A program made the translations under genes and the position numbers. Source: an uncultured Eubacteriales bacterium (GTDB lineage Bacteria; Bacillota; Clostridia; Oscillospirales; Acutalibacteraceae). From it: a stretch of DNA of 64,000 nucleotides. This document shows positions 24,827 through 33,865 of this stretch, in pieces. Below the pieces are notes generated by a model that searched no databases, had not been told where the DNA came from, and was given only the letters and a program-made list of their open reading frames with translations. The stretch is from the NCBI GenBank assembly GCA_934636435.1, contig CAKUAQ010000003.1:5165-69164 (forward strand), given 5' to 3'. The stretch's first letter is position 1. Every line of letters starts with the position of its first letter.

Positions 24827-24855
24827 TTGACTTTTTTCGGAAAAAAGTCTATACT
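24827..24855 (+). promoter_or_regulatory. Promoter of PadR gene with internal palindrome
   Basis: TTGACT, 17 bases, TATACT. A perfect 21-base palindrome (GACTTTTTTC, one centre base, GAAAAAAGTC, 24829-24849) fills the spacer and half of the -35 box, a likely autoregulatory operator. Confidence 0.75.
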
Positions 24856-24926
24856 TTTCCCGTAGATCCGGTGGAAAGTATGGATTGGCCGGGCGGATAT
24901 TATCATGGATTGGTTGGGGAGTTGTT

Positions 24927-25283
24927 ATGGAATCTGGGTTGAATTTGAAACTGAAAAAAGCACTGGCTGAAATGCTGTTTTTGGCGATTCTTGCCGAGAA
25001 GCCCCGGCCGATTGTGGAGATTATTTCTCTGCTGAACGAAAAGAGCGGCGGAGCGTGCAATATGCAGTTCCCCTACGCCATTGTGTACCGTATGGAAAAG
25101 GCCGGCTACGTGAAAGAAGAAGGAAGTCGCATGACCCCGGATCGGCGGCGTACTTTCTATTCCCTCACTTCGTCCGGAAAGACATATCTGAAGGCGTTGA
25201 AACGGGATTATGCGGTGTTTATCCAGGGCGTGGACGGCGTATTCGCCTATCTGGAGGAAGGAAAGAAAAAGACCGGGAAATAA
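24927..25283 (+). CDS. PadR-type transcriptional regulator
   Basis: A 118-residue winged-helix regulator. Residues 8-80 hold the PadR-like HTH (EMLFLAILAEKPRPIVEIIS, YAIVYRMEKAGYVKEEGSR, RRRTFYSLTSSGKTYLKAL wing). A short C-terminal helix (VFIQGVDGVFAYLEEGKKK) would dimerise. Start at ATG 24927 after GGGGAG; an in-frame ATG 14 codons earlier lacks a site. A palindrome in its promoter suggests it represses itself. The target may also include the transporter downstream, about 230 bases away. Confidence 0.85.
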   Translation: MESGLNLKLKKALAEMLFLAILAEKPRPIVEIISLLNEKSGGACNMQFPYAIVYRMEKAGYVKEEGSRMTPDRRRTFYSLTSSGKTYLKALKRDYAVFIQGVDGVFAYLEEGKKKTGK

Positions 25284-25515
25284 TGCTGTGATACGGGAGC
25301 GGATCGAGGTAGCTTTGTGACCTCGATCCGCTTTTTGGATTTCCGGCGGGCGATGGGTTGTAATTTGCGGAAAAGTTTGGTATACTGAAAGGGTGTACAG
25401 GGTATAACCGTTCCTCCGCGGCGGGGGTCGGCGTCTCGGCGGCTTTCTGTTGCGGGGACAATACGAATTTTGCAGGAAGGGCGTTCTCGCGGGTGCGGGA
25501 GCGGGGGTCGTGGGT

Positions 25516-26706
25516 ATGGAAAAGACAAAGAACGGGCGCAGATGGCTCTGGTGGTTCAGCCTGGGGGCGGCGCTGATCATTCTGTATAAGCTGTCCGGTA
25601 GCTTGTCCGGGGTATGGGAGGTGCTGGGTACTCTGTTGGGGATCCTGACTCCCTTTGTGGCAGGCTTTTTTCTGGCGTTTCTGCTGTACGGCCCCAGCAA
25701 CTGGCTGGAAAAGCGCTTCCTGCGCTGCAAGGGGAAGTTCTGGCCGAAGCTGGCCCGCCCGCTGGCGCTGCTCATCGTCTATCTGTTGCTGCTGGGGATC
25801 CTGGCGCTGGTGATCTCTCTGGTGATCCCCCGGCTGATCACCAGTGTGTCCGGTCTGGTGGTGTCCATCCCCGGCTATATTGACGCTGCCCAAAACCGGC
25901 TGCAGGCGTGGGTGGATCCCAACGGCCCTCTGGGGCGGTTCAATCTGGCGCAGCGGCTGGATGCGGTCTATGAATCTCTGCTGGATATGGTGACGCGCCT
26001 GCTCAGCACCGAAAACGTGATGAGCGCCCTCAAGGGTGTCGTCAATGTCACCTCCTCTCTGCTGAACACGCTCATTTCCGTGATGGTGTCCGTGTATATG
26101 CTGGCCGGACGGGAGAACCTCATACGGGAGCTGAAAGCGGTGCTGGGCCTGTTCTGTAAGCCGCGGCACATTGCCGTGCTGGGGCAATACAGCCGCCGGA
26201 TTGCCTCCATTTTCTACGGCTATTTTTACGGCGTGTTTCTGGATTCCATGGTGGTGGGCGTGGTGGTGTCCATCGGACTGCTGATCTTCCGGGTGCCCTA
26301 TGCGGTGCTGCTGGGGATGATGCTGGGGATCCTGAACATGATTCCCTACTTCGGTGCGCTCATCGGCACGGTGGGGATCGTGCTGATCACCCTGCTGTCC
26401 CGGAATATCTATGCCGCTATCGGCGTGGCGATCTACATTCTGGTGGTGCAGCAGATCGACGGCAACATCGTGCAGCCCCGGGTCGTGGGCAATTCGGTGG
26501 GCCTGCGTCCCATCTATGTGCTGCTGAGCATCACGCTGTTCGGCGGGCTGTTCGGCTTCTGGGGCATTTTCCTGGCGGTGCCGCTGATGGCGGTGGTGCA
26601 GATGCTGGTCAAGGATGCCATCGGCTGGAAAAAGCAGCGCGCCGAGATGCGGGCGGCGGATGCCGCCGCTCCGGATTTGACCGAAGAATCGGTCGAATCG
26701 GAATGA
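25516..26706 (+). CDS. AI-2E family transporter
   Basis: A 396-residue membrane protein of the AI-2E/TqsA/YdiK family. About eight helices: two near the start (WWFSLGAALIILYKLSG, LGILTPFVAGFFLAFLLY), a pair around residues 78-110, then four in the second half with the family block YAVLLGMMLGILNMIPYFG followed by VVQQIDGNIVQPRVVGNSVG. Some members export signals or drive Na+(Li+)/H+ antiport, so substrate is undetermined. Start at 25516 after GGGGG. Acidic C-terminal tail. Confidence 0.9.
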   Translation: MEKTKNGRRWLWWFSLGAALIILYKLSGSLSGVWEVLGTLLGILTPFVAGFFLAFLLYGPSNWLEKRFLRCKGKFWPKLARPLALLIVYLLLLGILALVISLVIPRLITSVSGLVVSIPGYIDAAQNRLQAWVDPNGPLGRFNLAQRLDAVYESLLDMVTRLLSTENVMSALKGVVNVTSSLLNTLISVMVSVYMLAGRENLIRELKAVLGLFCKPRHIAVLGQYSRRIASIFYGYFYGVFLDSMVVGVVVSIGLLIFRVPYAVLLGMMLGILNMIPYFGALIGTVGIVLITLLSRNIYAAIGVAIYILVVQQIDGNIVQPRVVGNSVGLRPIYVLLSITLFGGLFGFWGIFLAVPLMAVVQMLVKDAIGWKKQRAEMRAADAAAPDLTEESVESE

Positions 26707-26785
26707 TCGACGGGCAATTGTTCCGGGTATATACGGAGAATTCCGCCTTTTCTGATAAAAAACCGGATTTTTTGCGGTTTAAGTC

Positions 26786-26814
26786 TTGCAAAAAAGCAAA
26801 TTATTGTGTACAAT
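26786..26814 (+). promoter_or_regulatory. Promoter of CdaR-like regulator
   Basis: TTGCAA, 17 bases, TACAAT. The leader to the start at 27030 is about 210 bases long and holds two GC hairpins (CCGCCGCAG/CTGCGG and CGGGGAC/GTCCCCG); no known riboswitch recognised. Confidence 0.7.
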
Positions 26815-27029
26815 GACTGTAAGGCATCGCGCGCATGACGTGCCCGACACTCCGACAGTGCGGACGTAAGCGCGGGTTTTCCTTGTCACATAGCCGCCGC
26901 AGCTTCTGCGGAGAGAGTATACGGGTTTTTGCGTGCAGGCTGCCGCAGAATCGGGGACCGGAGTCCCCGCTGTCGAGGCAGGGCTGTCCGGCGGTGCATA
27001 TCCATATTTCACCAAAAGGAGTAGTGCAT

Positions 27030-28115
27030 ATGTCCAATCGGTTATTTCAGGGAATCATTCACCAGACCAGAGAGGCTATCGACCGGACGGTGGGCGTGAT
27101 CGACGAGACCATGACCATCATCGCCTGCAGCGATCTGGGGCGTATCGGCGCAACGGTCACGGATGCGTCCAGCGATGTGTTTATGACCCAGGAGCCGACG
27201 GTTGTCGGCGATTATACTTATCATGCCTTCGGCTCCCGTCCCCACAGCGAATACGTGCTGTTTGTGGAGGGAACGGACGACAGTGCCGCCCGCTATGCGG
27301 CGCTGCTGGCCGTGTCCCTGACCAATATCAAGCAGTATTATGATGAAAAATACGACCGGAGCAATTTTGTCAAGAATGTGATTCTGGATAATATTCTGCC
27401 CGGCGATATTTATCTCAAGGCCCGTGAGCTGCGTTTCAACAGCGATGTCAGCCGGGTGGTGCTGCTGATCCGGGTGTCTGCCCGCACGGAGGTGTCCGCT
27501 TTCGATGTGGTGCAGAACCTGTTCCCGGAGCGCACCAAGGACTTTGTCATCAATATCAACGAGACGGATATCGCGTTGGTCAAGGAGATCCGCTCCGGTA
27601 TCGAGACCAGGGATCTGGAAAAACTGGCGCGCTCCATTGTGGATACCCTCAGTGGGGAATTCTACACTCAGGCGGTGGTGGGCATCGGCACCGCCGTGGA
27701 GGAGATCAAGGATCTGGCCACCTCCTTCAAGGAAGCGCAGGTGGCGCTGGAGGTAGGCAAGGTATTCGATACCGAAAAGTCCATCGTCAGTTACGATCAT
27801 CTGGGTGTGGCCCGGCTGATTTATCAGCTGCCCACGACCCTGTGCGATATGTTCCTGCGGGAGGTATTCCGGAAAGGCTCCATTGATTCGCTGGATCAGG
27901 AGACTCTGTTCACCATCCAGAAGTTCTTTGAGAACAACCTGAATGTGTCCGAGACCTCCCGAAAGCTGTTCGTGCACCGCAATACGCTGGTGTACCGTCT
28001 GGAGAAGATCAAGCGCCTGACCGGTCTGGATCTGCGGGAATTCGACGATGCCATCGTGTTCAAGGTTGCTTTGATGGTCAAGAAGTATCTCAATGCCAAT
28101 CCGGTGAAGTATTGA
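27030..28115 (+). CDS. CdaR/PucR-family transcriptional regulator
   Basis: A 361-residue regulator. The first ~120 residues are a sensor-like domain (GVIDETMTIIACSDLGRIGA), the middle a GGDEF-like regulatory domain (SRVVLLIRVSARTEVSAFDV), and the C-terminal ~60 residues are the PucR-type helix-turn-helix (TIQKFFENNLNVSETSRKLF, then VHRNTLVYRLEKIKRLTGLD). CdaR relatives control sugar-acid use. ATG 27030 follows AAAGGAG. It sits upstream of ftsEX but with a 418-base gap, so is a separate transcript. Confidence 0.88.
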   Translation: MSNRLFQGIIHQTREAIDRTVGVIDETMTIIACSDLGRIGATVTDASSDVFMTQEPTVVGDYTYHAFGSRPHSEYVLFVEGTDDSAARYAALLAVSLTNIKQYYDEKYDRSNFVKNVILDNILPGDIYLKARELRFNSDVSRVVLLIRVSARTEVSAFDVVQNLFPERTKDFVININETDIALVKEIRSGIETRDLEKLARSIVDTLSGEFYTQAVVGIGTAVEEIKDLATSFKEAQVALEVGKVFDTEKSIVSYDHLGVARLIYQLPTTLCDMFLREVFRKGSIDSLDQETLFTIQKFFENNLNVSETSRKLFVHRNTLVYRLEKIKRLTGLDLREFDDAIVFKVALMVKKYLNANPVKY

Positions 28116-28235
28116 TCGCTGCCGGGCGGACGGGTGTGCCTGCGCGGGTTTGGCGCGGACTTGGATCGGCGCTGCGCACGGGACGCTGTTCCGGGGCCGG
28201 TTGCCGGAACGTTCCGGATATTTTGCGCATATGGC

Positions 28236-28268
28236 CACAGCCGTCGACAGAGTCTGTCGGCGGCTGTG
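28236..28268 (+). terminator. Hairpin after cdaR-like gene
   Basis: CACAGCCG/CGGCTGTG arms with further inner pairing, about 120 bases after the stop; no U tract, so terminator function is uncertain. The rest of 28116-28533 shows no gene. Confidence 0.45.
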
Positions 28269-28298
28269 TTGGCAGTATTTCCCGGAAGATTTTGAGGC

Positions 28299-28328
28299 TT
28301 GTACCGGTGGCATGACGACCGCTATACT
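28299..28328 (+). promoter_or_regulatory. Promoter of ftsEX operon
   Basis: TTGTAC, 18-base spacer, TATACT, with about 200 bases of leader before ftsE. Confidence 0.6.
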
Positions 28329-28533
28329 GATGGGGAACCAAGTGCAGGGCGAGGCCGTGTGCGCTCTGCGTCGGGCGAGCGCAGGCGACCTGAATTGTGC
28401 GCTTTCGCTCCGGCGCGGCTCTGCGCGGCCGTTGCGGTGTAAAAACGCCCGCCGCCGTGCAAAGCGGCGGATGACATCGCCTTATGCCACCGGCAGCATC
28501 CGGCTGCCGCAGCAAGCAAAGGAGGCTCGGCAT

Positions 28534-29253
28534 ATGATTGAATTTCGCAGTGTCTATAAAACCTACGGGACCAACAGTCACGCGCTCAACGACGTGAATC
28601 TGCATATTGACGACGGAGAATTTGCCTTTATCGTGGGTGCTTCCGGCGCGGGGAAAAGCACCTTTCTCAAGCTGATCGTGCGGGAGGAGGTCCCTACCTC
28701 CGGCGAGGTGATCGTCAACAATTATCGCCTCTCCCGGCTCAAGCGGCGGGAGGTGCCCTATTTTCGGCGGAATCTGGGGATCGTGTTTCAGGATTTCCGA
28801 CTCATCAATTCCATGACCGTCTATGAGAATATCGCCTTTTCCATGCGGGTGACGGGGCGCTCCCCCCGGGAGATCCGGCGGCGGGTGCCGTATCTGCTGG
28901 AGCTGATGGGGCTGCAGGGCAAGGGAGACCGCCATCCTCTGGAGCTGTCCGGCGGCGAGCAGCAGCGGGTGGGGCTGGCCCGGGCGCTGGCCAATAATCC
29001 GAAGCTGATCATCGCGGACGAGCCCACCGGTAACGTGGACCCCCAGATGTCCTATGATATTGTGGAGATGCTCAGTCGGCTCAATGAGAAGGGCACCACC
29101 GTCCTGATGGTGACCCACGAGCATGAGCTGGTGCAGCAATTCGACCACCGGGTGATCACCCTGGCGGACGGACGGATCGTGTCCGATACCGGCAAAAAGG
29201 CGGCGGCTGTCCCGAAGCGTGAGCCGGCTTTGGCGGGAGGTGATCTCCTGTGA
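28534..29253 (+). CDS. ftsE: Cell division ATPase FtsE
   Basis: A 239-residue ABC ATPase of the FtsEX complex. Walker A GASGAGKST (near residue 36), Q-loop FQDFRLI, signature LSGGEQQR, Walker B LIIADEP with the H-loop VTHEH. It starts MIEFRSVYKTYG after AAAGGAGG. It couples ATP hydrolysis through FtsX to an extracellular cell-wall hydrolase, presumably the M23 protein encoded two genes downstream. ftsX starts four bases before its end. Confidence 0.96.
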   Translation: MIEFRSVYKTYGTNSHALNDVNLHIDDGEFAFIVGASGAGKSTFLKLIVREEVPTSGEVIVNNYRLSRLKRREVPYFRRNLGIVFQDFRLINSMTVYENIAFSMRVTGRSPREIRRRVPYLLELMGLQGKGDRHPLELSGGEQQRVGLARALANNPKLIIADEPTGNVDPQMSYDIVEMLSRLNEKGTTVLMVTHEHELVQQFDHRVITLADGRIVSDTGKKAAAVPKREPALAGGDLL

Positions 29254-30152
29254 TGAGTGCCAATGACGTGCGATATCTGGTGGGAGAGGGCTTGCGCAAT
29301 ACCTGGCGCAACCGGTTTATGGCGCTGGCCAGCGTGGGCGTGCTGATCATCTGTCTGCTGCTGACGGGGTTCTCCTATCTGTTTTATGTGAATATCGACC
29401 ATCTGTTCCAGACTGCCTATGAGCAGAATGTGGTGGCGGTGTATCTGAACGACGGGCTGGACGAGACGGCGACCGCTCAGGTGGGCGAACGGTTGCAGGC
29501 GCTGGATAATGTGGCCAATATCCGCTTTATCTCCAAGGAGGAGAGTCTGGAGCGGTATAGTCAGGATCTGCCGCCGGAGATTTACGAGAGCTATCAGGGG
29601 GAGGATAATCCTCTGCCGGATACCTATATCGTATCTCTGCGGGAGCTGGAGAATTTTCAGTCCAGTCTCACCGCCATCGAGCAGGTGGAGGGGGTGGAGA
29701 GCGTCTCCTATGACGGCGATATTGCCGCCGCCCTCTCCCGGCTGCGGCGCATCGTGCTGGCGGTGAGCGGCACGCTCATTGTGGTGTTGCTGGCGGTGTC
29801 GCTGTTTATTATTGTGAATACCATCAAGCTGACGGTGTACAGCCGGCGGCTGGAGATTTATATTATGAAGTCCGTGGGCGCCACCGACAGCTTTGTGCGG
29901 TTGCCTTTCGTGGTGGAGGGCGTGCTGATGGGTCTGCTGGCGGGCGGTATCGGTTACGGCCTGATTTATCTGCTGTATCGGTGGGTCGCCGGGCGGTTCA
30001 CCTTTGGTGTGCTCATGAGTCTGGTGTCCTTCCGGGCGGTATGGGCGCCGCTGCTCATCGGATTTCTGGTGGGCGGTATATTGGTGGGGGTCTGCGGCAG
30101 CGCCATCTCCATGAACAAGTATCTGAAACAGGAAGGGAGTATGCGGATATGA
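29250..30152 (+). CDS. ftsX: Cell division membrane protein FtsX
   Basis: A 300-residue permease-like protein: helix 1 at about residues 22-46 (MALASVGVLIICLLLTGFSY), a large extracytoplasmic loop (about 47-165) that in relatives contacts the hydrolase, then three C-terminal helices (LAVSGTLIVVLLAVSLFIIV, GVLMGLLAGGIGYGLIYLLY, LLIGFLVGGILVGVCGSA). The cytoplasmic loop LEIYIMKSVGATDSFVRLPF is an FtsX mark. GTG 29250 overlaps ftsE by four bases; ATG 29253 is a possible alternative. Confidence 0.95.
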   Translation: MMSANDVRYLVGEGLRNTWRNRFMALASVGVLIICLLLTGFSYLFYVNIDHLFQTAYEQNVVAVYLNDGLDETATAQVGERLQALDNVANIRFISKEESLERYSQDLPPEIYESYQGEDNPLPDTYIVSLRELENFQSSLTAIEQVEGVESVSYDGDIAAALSRLRRIVLAVSGTLIVVLLAVSLFIIVNTIKLTVYSRRLEIYIMKSVGATDSFVRLPFVVEGVLMGLLAGGIGYGLIYLLYRWVAGRFTFGVLMSLVSFRAVWAPLLIGFLVGGILVGVCGSAISMNKYLKQEGSMRI

Positions 30153-31399
30153 GACACAAGCACTTCCGGCTGCGGGTCAAGGCGTTGTTGATGGCGGCGG
30201 TGATGGTGGTTCTGTGCGCTGCTCCTTTGACCGCCTCGGCCTCTCAGCAGACCGAGCTGGAGAACCAGCTGCGGGAGCTGCAAAAGCAGCAGGACACCAT
30301 CAAGAAAAACCTGTCCAAGGCGAAGAATGATCTGGCGGCCAGCCAGCAGCGCAGGAATCTGGTCAGCTCCCAGATCAACAATCTGGTGAAGCAGCTGAAC
30401 ATTATTGCCACTCAGACGGCGGAGCTGGACAAGCAGCTGGGGGAGACCCAGACCCAGATTGCCGCCACCGAGCAGGAGATCACCGCCAACGAGGCATCGG
30501 TGCAGGAGACAAAGGACAAGCTGGCGCAGCGGCTGCGGGCGCTGATGAAGAGCGGCAACGTGACGACGATCCAGATGCTGCTTAATTCCCAGAGCTATAC
30601 CGATTTCTTGCTGAAATCCGAGGCGGTGAAACGCATCTCCGCCAACGATCAGGGGATCATCGACAGTTTTGAAACGGAGCTCAAGGAGCTGGCGGTGAAA
30701 AAGCAGACGCTGACGGACAAAAAGGCACAGCTCCAGCAGGACAGGCAGGCGATGGAGGAAAAGCTGGCGGACTCCAACGCCAAGAAAAAGGAGCTGGACG
30801 GGTTGTATGCCACCGCGCAGAGCGAGGTATCCAGCGACCAGAGCACCGTCAGCGACTATAACAACCAGCTGAAGAACAATCAGGACGCGCTGGAAAGCGC
30901 CAATCAGGCGCTGGAGGAGCTGCTGAAGGGCGGCGGTAATTCCGGCACCTATAACGGGCAGATGATGTATTGGCCGGTGCCCACCGTGCGGGCGATCTCC
31001 TCCTATTGGGGTGATCGCTGGGGCAAGGTTCACCGGGGCATCGACATTGCCAATGGGCCCATTAAAATCTATGGACAGAATATCGTGGCGGCGGCGGACG
31101 GCACCGTGATTCTGGCGAACTACACCAGCACCTGGGGCTATGGCTGGAGCTCCGGCTACGGCTACAGCTGTGTGATCGAGCACGGCAAGAACAGCGCGGG
31201 GCAGACGGTGACGACCCTGTATGCCCACTGCTCGGAGATGTATGCCCGGGTGGGGCAGAAGGTGGTGGGCGGCAAGACCGTCATCGGCAAAGCCGGCAAT
31301 ACCGGCAATGTGACCGGCCCCCATCTGCATTTTGAAGTGCGTCTGAACGGAAAATCCGTCAATCCATATCCCAACTATGTCCATCCCAACGTGAACTAA
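30149..31399 (+). CDS. M23 peptidoglycan hydrolase with coiled coil
   Basis: A 416-residue secreted endopeptidase: signal peptide (ALLMAAVMVVLCAAPLTASA, cleaved near residue 31), a long coiled coil (about 32-265) of the type that binds FtsX, and a C-terminal LytM/M23 domain. Zinc/catalytic residues are present: HRGIDIA (His and Asp), LYAHCSEM and PHLHFEV. It should cut peptide cross-links at the septum when activated by FtsEX, like PcsB/EnvC. ATG overlaps the ftsX stop by four bases. Confidence 0.93.
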   Translation: MRHKHFRLRVKALLMAAVMVVLCAAPLTASASQQTELENQLRELQKQQDTIKKNLSKAKNDLAASQQRRNLVSSQINNLVKQLNIIATQTAELDKQLGETQTQIAATEQEITANEASVQETKDKLAQRLRALMKSGNVTTIQMLLNSQSYTDFLLKSEAVKRISANDQGIIDSFETELKELAVKKQTLTDKKAQLQQDRQAMEEKLADSNAKKKELDGLYATAQSEVSSDQSTVSDYNNQLKNNQDALESANQALEELLKGGGNSGTYNGQMMYWPVPTVRAISSYWGDRWGKVHRGIDIANGPIKIYGQNIVAAADGTVILANYTSTWGYGWSSGYGYSCVIEHGKNSAGQTVTTLYAHCSEMYARVGQKVVGGKTVIGKAGNTGNVTGPHLHFEVRLNGKSVNPYPNYVHPNVN

Positions 31400-31413
31400 A
31401 ACGGAGTGAGTCG

Positions 31414-32655
31414 ATGAAGAAAAAGATTACCGTCAGCACGGCGGTCACCCTCATTATTTTGACGGTGGCACTGACCGTGTCCATTACCATGCTGGTGGCG
31501 ATCCGGTATTTCAACCGGCAGGTGCAGGACGTTTCCCAGCGGCAGGCGATGTATACACACATCAACGATGTGGACAAAAAGGTGCGGGAATACTATACCG
31601 ATCTGGACGAGGAGGCGCTGCGCCGGGGCATCACCGAGGGGTATATTCAGGGGCTGGGTGATAGCTACGCCGCCTATTTTTCCACCGAGAACTATGTGAA
31701 AGAGAAAAACCGTCTGGCCGGCCGCTGCGGCGACGTGGGTCTGGGGGTTTGCACCAATACCGCCGGTCAGCTGGTGGTGTGGCGGGTGGATGCCGATTCC
31801 GCCGCGGATAAAGGCGGTGTGAAGGTGGGAGACGTGCTGAAGGCGCTGGATAATGAGGATGTGACCGGAAGATCCGAGTCCGCGATCCAGGCAACACTGG
31901 ACGCCGCCACCAAGGTGCTGCTCAGTGTGGAGCGGGAGGGGTCTCCTCTGGCCTTTGAGTTGTCCGCCTATGAGCATACCCTGCGCACTGTGCAGAGTGA
32001 AAAGCTGGGTTCTGTCGGCTATGTACGGGTGACGGCTTTCTACGAGAATACTCCGGAGCAGTTCAAATCCACCGTATCCTCTCTGGTGGAGCAGGGGGTG
32101 ACCGGACTGGTGTTTGATCTGCGGGATAATGCGGGTGGCCTGCGGTCGGCGGCGGAGGAGGTCATCGCCTATCTGATGCCCCTGGGGCAGTACGGCACCG
32201 AAACCGACAAAAACGGCACCGTGACCAGTCTGGTGTCCAAATCCAACAATCAGCTGAGCCTGCCCACGGTGACCCTCATCAACCATGCCACCGCCGGCGA
32301 GGCAGAGTTCTTTGCCGGGGTGCTGCAGGAGTTCAGCTTCACCACCGTGGTGGGCGAGACCTCCGCCGGCAAGGCAAAGTATCAGGAATACTTTACGCTG
32401 GAGGCGGATAATTCCGCCATCAAGCTGACGGTGGGTGAATACGGTCGACTGAAGGGTGGCAGCTGGCAGGAACAGGGTATCCACCCTGATTTGGAATCGG
32501 TATTGACCGACAGCCAGCGGGCAAATATTCGACTGACGGCCATCGCGGACGATCCGCAGGTGAAAGCGGCTCTGACGCAGATCAGCAACCCGGTGCCGAT
32601 GAAGAGCGGCGCAGTGAATAAGCCCGCCACGGCATCGACCGCCTCCGGCGAGTAA
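31414..32655 (+). CDS. S41/Ctp-family protein, catalytic serine apparently lost
   Basis: A 413-residue membrane-anchored C-terminal-processing peptidase homologue: N-terminal helix (AVTLIILTVALTVSITMLV), PDZ domain (about 105-175, with GVKVGDVLKALDNEDV), and S41 domain with FDLRDNAGGL. Active members have the nucleophile in a TASASE-like motif; here the segment is NHATAGEAEFF, aligning Gly with the serine. The Lys/Gln pair is kept (SAGKAKYQEYF). It is probably an inactive scaffold or adaptor, or has shifted chemistry. Last gene of the ftsEX operon, 14 bases after the M23 gene. Confidence 0.85.
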   Translation: MKKKITVSTAVTLIILTVALTVSITMLVAIRYFNRQVQDVSQRQAMYTHINDVDKKVREYYTDLDEEALRRGITEGYIQGLGDSYAAYFSTENYVKEKNRLAGRCGDVGLGVCTNTAGQLVVWRVDADSAADKGGVKVGDVLKALDNEDVTGRSESAIQATLDAATKVLLSVEREGSPLAFELSAYEHTLRTVQSEKLGSVGYVRVTAFYENTPEQFKSTVSSLVEQGVTGLVFDLRDNAGGLRSAAEEVIAYLMPLGQYGTETDKNGTVTSLVSKSNNQLSLPTVTLINHATAGEAEFFAGVLQEFSFTTVVGETSAGKAKYQEYFTLEADNSAIKLTVGEYGRLKGGSWQEQGIHPDLESVLTDSQRANIRLTAIADDPQVKAALTQISNPVPMKSGAVNKPATASTASGE

Positions 32656-32672
32656 AAATTGCAAAAGCATCC

Positions 32673-32704
32673 AACCGGCTTGCCATGCGGCAAGCCGGTT
32701 TTTT
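32673..32704 (+). terminator. Terminator of ftsEX operon
   Basis: A 12-bp perfect stem (AACCGGCTTGCC arms), 4-base loop, six Ts. Confidence 0.9.
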
Positions 32705-32833
32705 AGCGGCCGTCACCGGGCGGGAGAGCGGATGCAATCGGAGAACGGAATATTTTGCGGCCGGGGGTTTTCATTATCCTTGGAATGTGGTATGATACAC
32801 AGGATGAGCTGATTGCGAAAGGGTGAAACGGGA

Positions 32834-33742
32834 ATGAAACGATGGAGCGGGTTTTTGACGGCGGTGCTGGCTTTGGGATTGCTGCTGCCGACGGCGGCGG
32901 AGCCGCCGGAACCGGTGACACCGGCCGCTATGCAAACAGAAGCCGCCGTTGCGTTGCTGACCGAACCGGAAGCTCTGCCGCAGGGGTGGACACTGTATGC
33001 GGGAGACAGCCGGCAGCTGTCCAATGCTGTCGTATGGACAGACGGATACGCCGGGCAGGCGGTATCGCTGACGGCGGGCGAAACGCTGCGGCTGGAGGAG
33101 ATACCGGTTCCGTTGGAGTTTTCTCTTGATTTGCGGATACAGTGGACGGCGCCCGTGCCGGAAATGCAGAGCGACCGGCTGCCGACGCTGCTGACGCTGG
33201 AGGGAACGCCCGGGTTGCGGCTGGCAGCCTCCGGGGTGGACGGAGAGTATGTGCACAGTCCGCTGCTGCAGGTGACGGATGCGGCCGGTGGAACACAAAC
33301 CCTGACGGCGGAAGGTACCGACGGTCTTGGCGATGGACAGTGGCATCGTCTGACGGTGGTCGGTGACGGCAGCGGCACCCGATTGTATCTGGACGGTATG
33401 CCGGTGTGCGAAACCCCGGTGTCGGTGACGGAAACCGGGGAAACCCGACAGCTGTGCATCGGCGGCAGCACAGAGGAAACCGGTGTGACGGCGCTGGTGG
33501 ATGAGGTGTATCTGTATGACCGGACGCTGACGCTGGCGGAGCTGAACGGAAACAGACAGCCGGAGGAATCGTCTGAGGAGCGGTGGGACCCCATGGCCTC
33601 GGCGGATCGCGCGACTGCTCCCGACCCGCTCCAGCCCCATAACCGGCTGTGGATCCTGGCGTTTCCCGGCGGGGCGATCCTGCTGCTGGCGGTGGGTGCC
33701 TGGTGGCGGTGGCGAGCTTCAACCCGGCGATCCCGGCGATAA
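32834..33742 (+). CDS. Secreted LamG-domain protein with C-terminal anchor
   Basis: A 302-residue protein: signal peptide (FLTAVLALGLLLPTAAEP), then a concanavalin A/LamG-like jelly roll (about 55-235) with the family end LCIGGSTEET and ALVDEVYLYDRTLTLAELNG, and a C-terminal membrane helix (WILAFPGGAILLLAVGAWWR) with a basic tail. Probably a surface carbohydrate- or protein-binding protein. Start ATG 32834 after AAAGGGTG. A TATGAT box lies upstream with a poor -35. Confidence 0.8.
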   Translation: MKRWSGFLTAVLALGLLLPTAAEPPEPVTPAAMQTEAAVALLTEPEALPQGWTLYAGDSRQLSNAVVWTDGYAGQAVSLTAGETLRLEEIPVPLEFSLDLRIQWTAPVPEMQSDRLPTLLTLEGTPGLRLAASGVDGEYVHSPLLQVTDAAGGTQTLTAEGTDGLGDGQWHRLTVVGDGSGTRLYLDGMPVCETPVSVTETGETRQLCIGGSTEETGVTALVDEVYLYDRTLTLAELNGNRQPEESSEERWDPMASADRATAPDPLQPHNRLWILAFPGGAILLLAVGAWWRWRASTRRSRR

Positions 33743-33753
33743 GGAATAATATA

Positions 33754-33788
33754 AATGACCGACGGAGCAGTTCGCCGGTCATTTTTTT
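33754..33788 (+). terminator. Terminator of LamG gene
   Basis: AATGACCG/CGGTCATT hairpin followed by seven Ts. Confidence 0.85.
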
Positions 33789-33831
33789 CGGGATTTTCCG
33801 TGAGGTTTTGGAGGGTTATGGCGTGTAATAG

Positions 33832-33851
33832 GTGAAAAAGGTCTTTTTCAC
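33832..33851. promoter_or_regulatory. Palindrome before ECF sigma gene
   Basis: GTGAAAAAG, two bases, CTTTTTCAC: a perfect 9-bp inverted repeat ending three bases before the GAGGAGG ribosome site. It is an operator or an RNA hairpin next to the start. Confidence 0.6.
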
Positions 33852-33865
33852 ACGAGGAGGGTACG

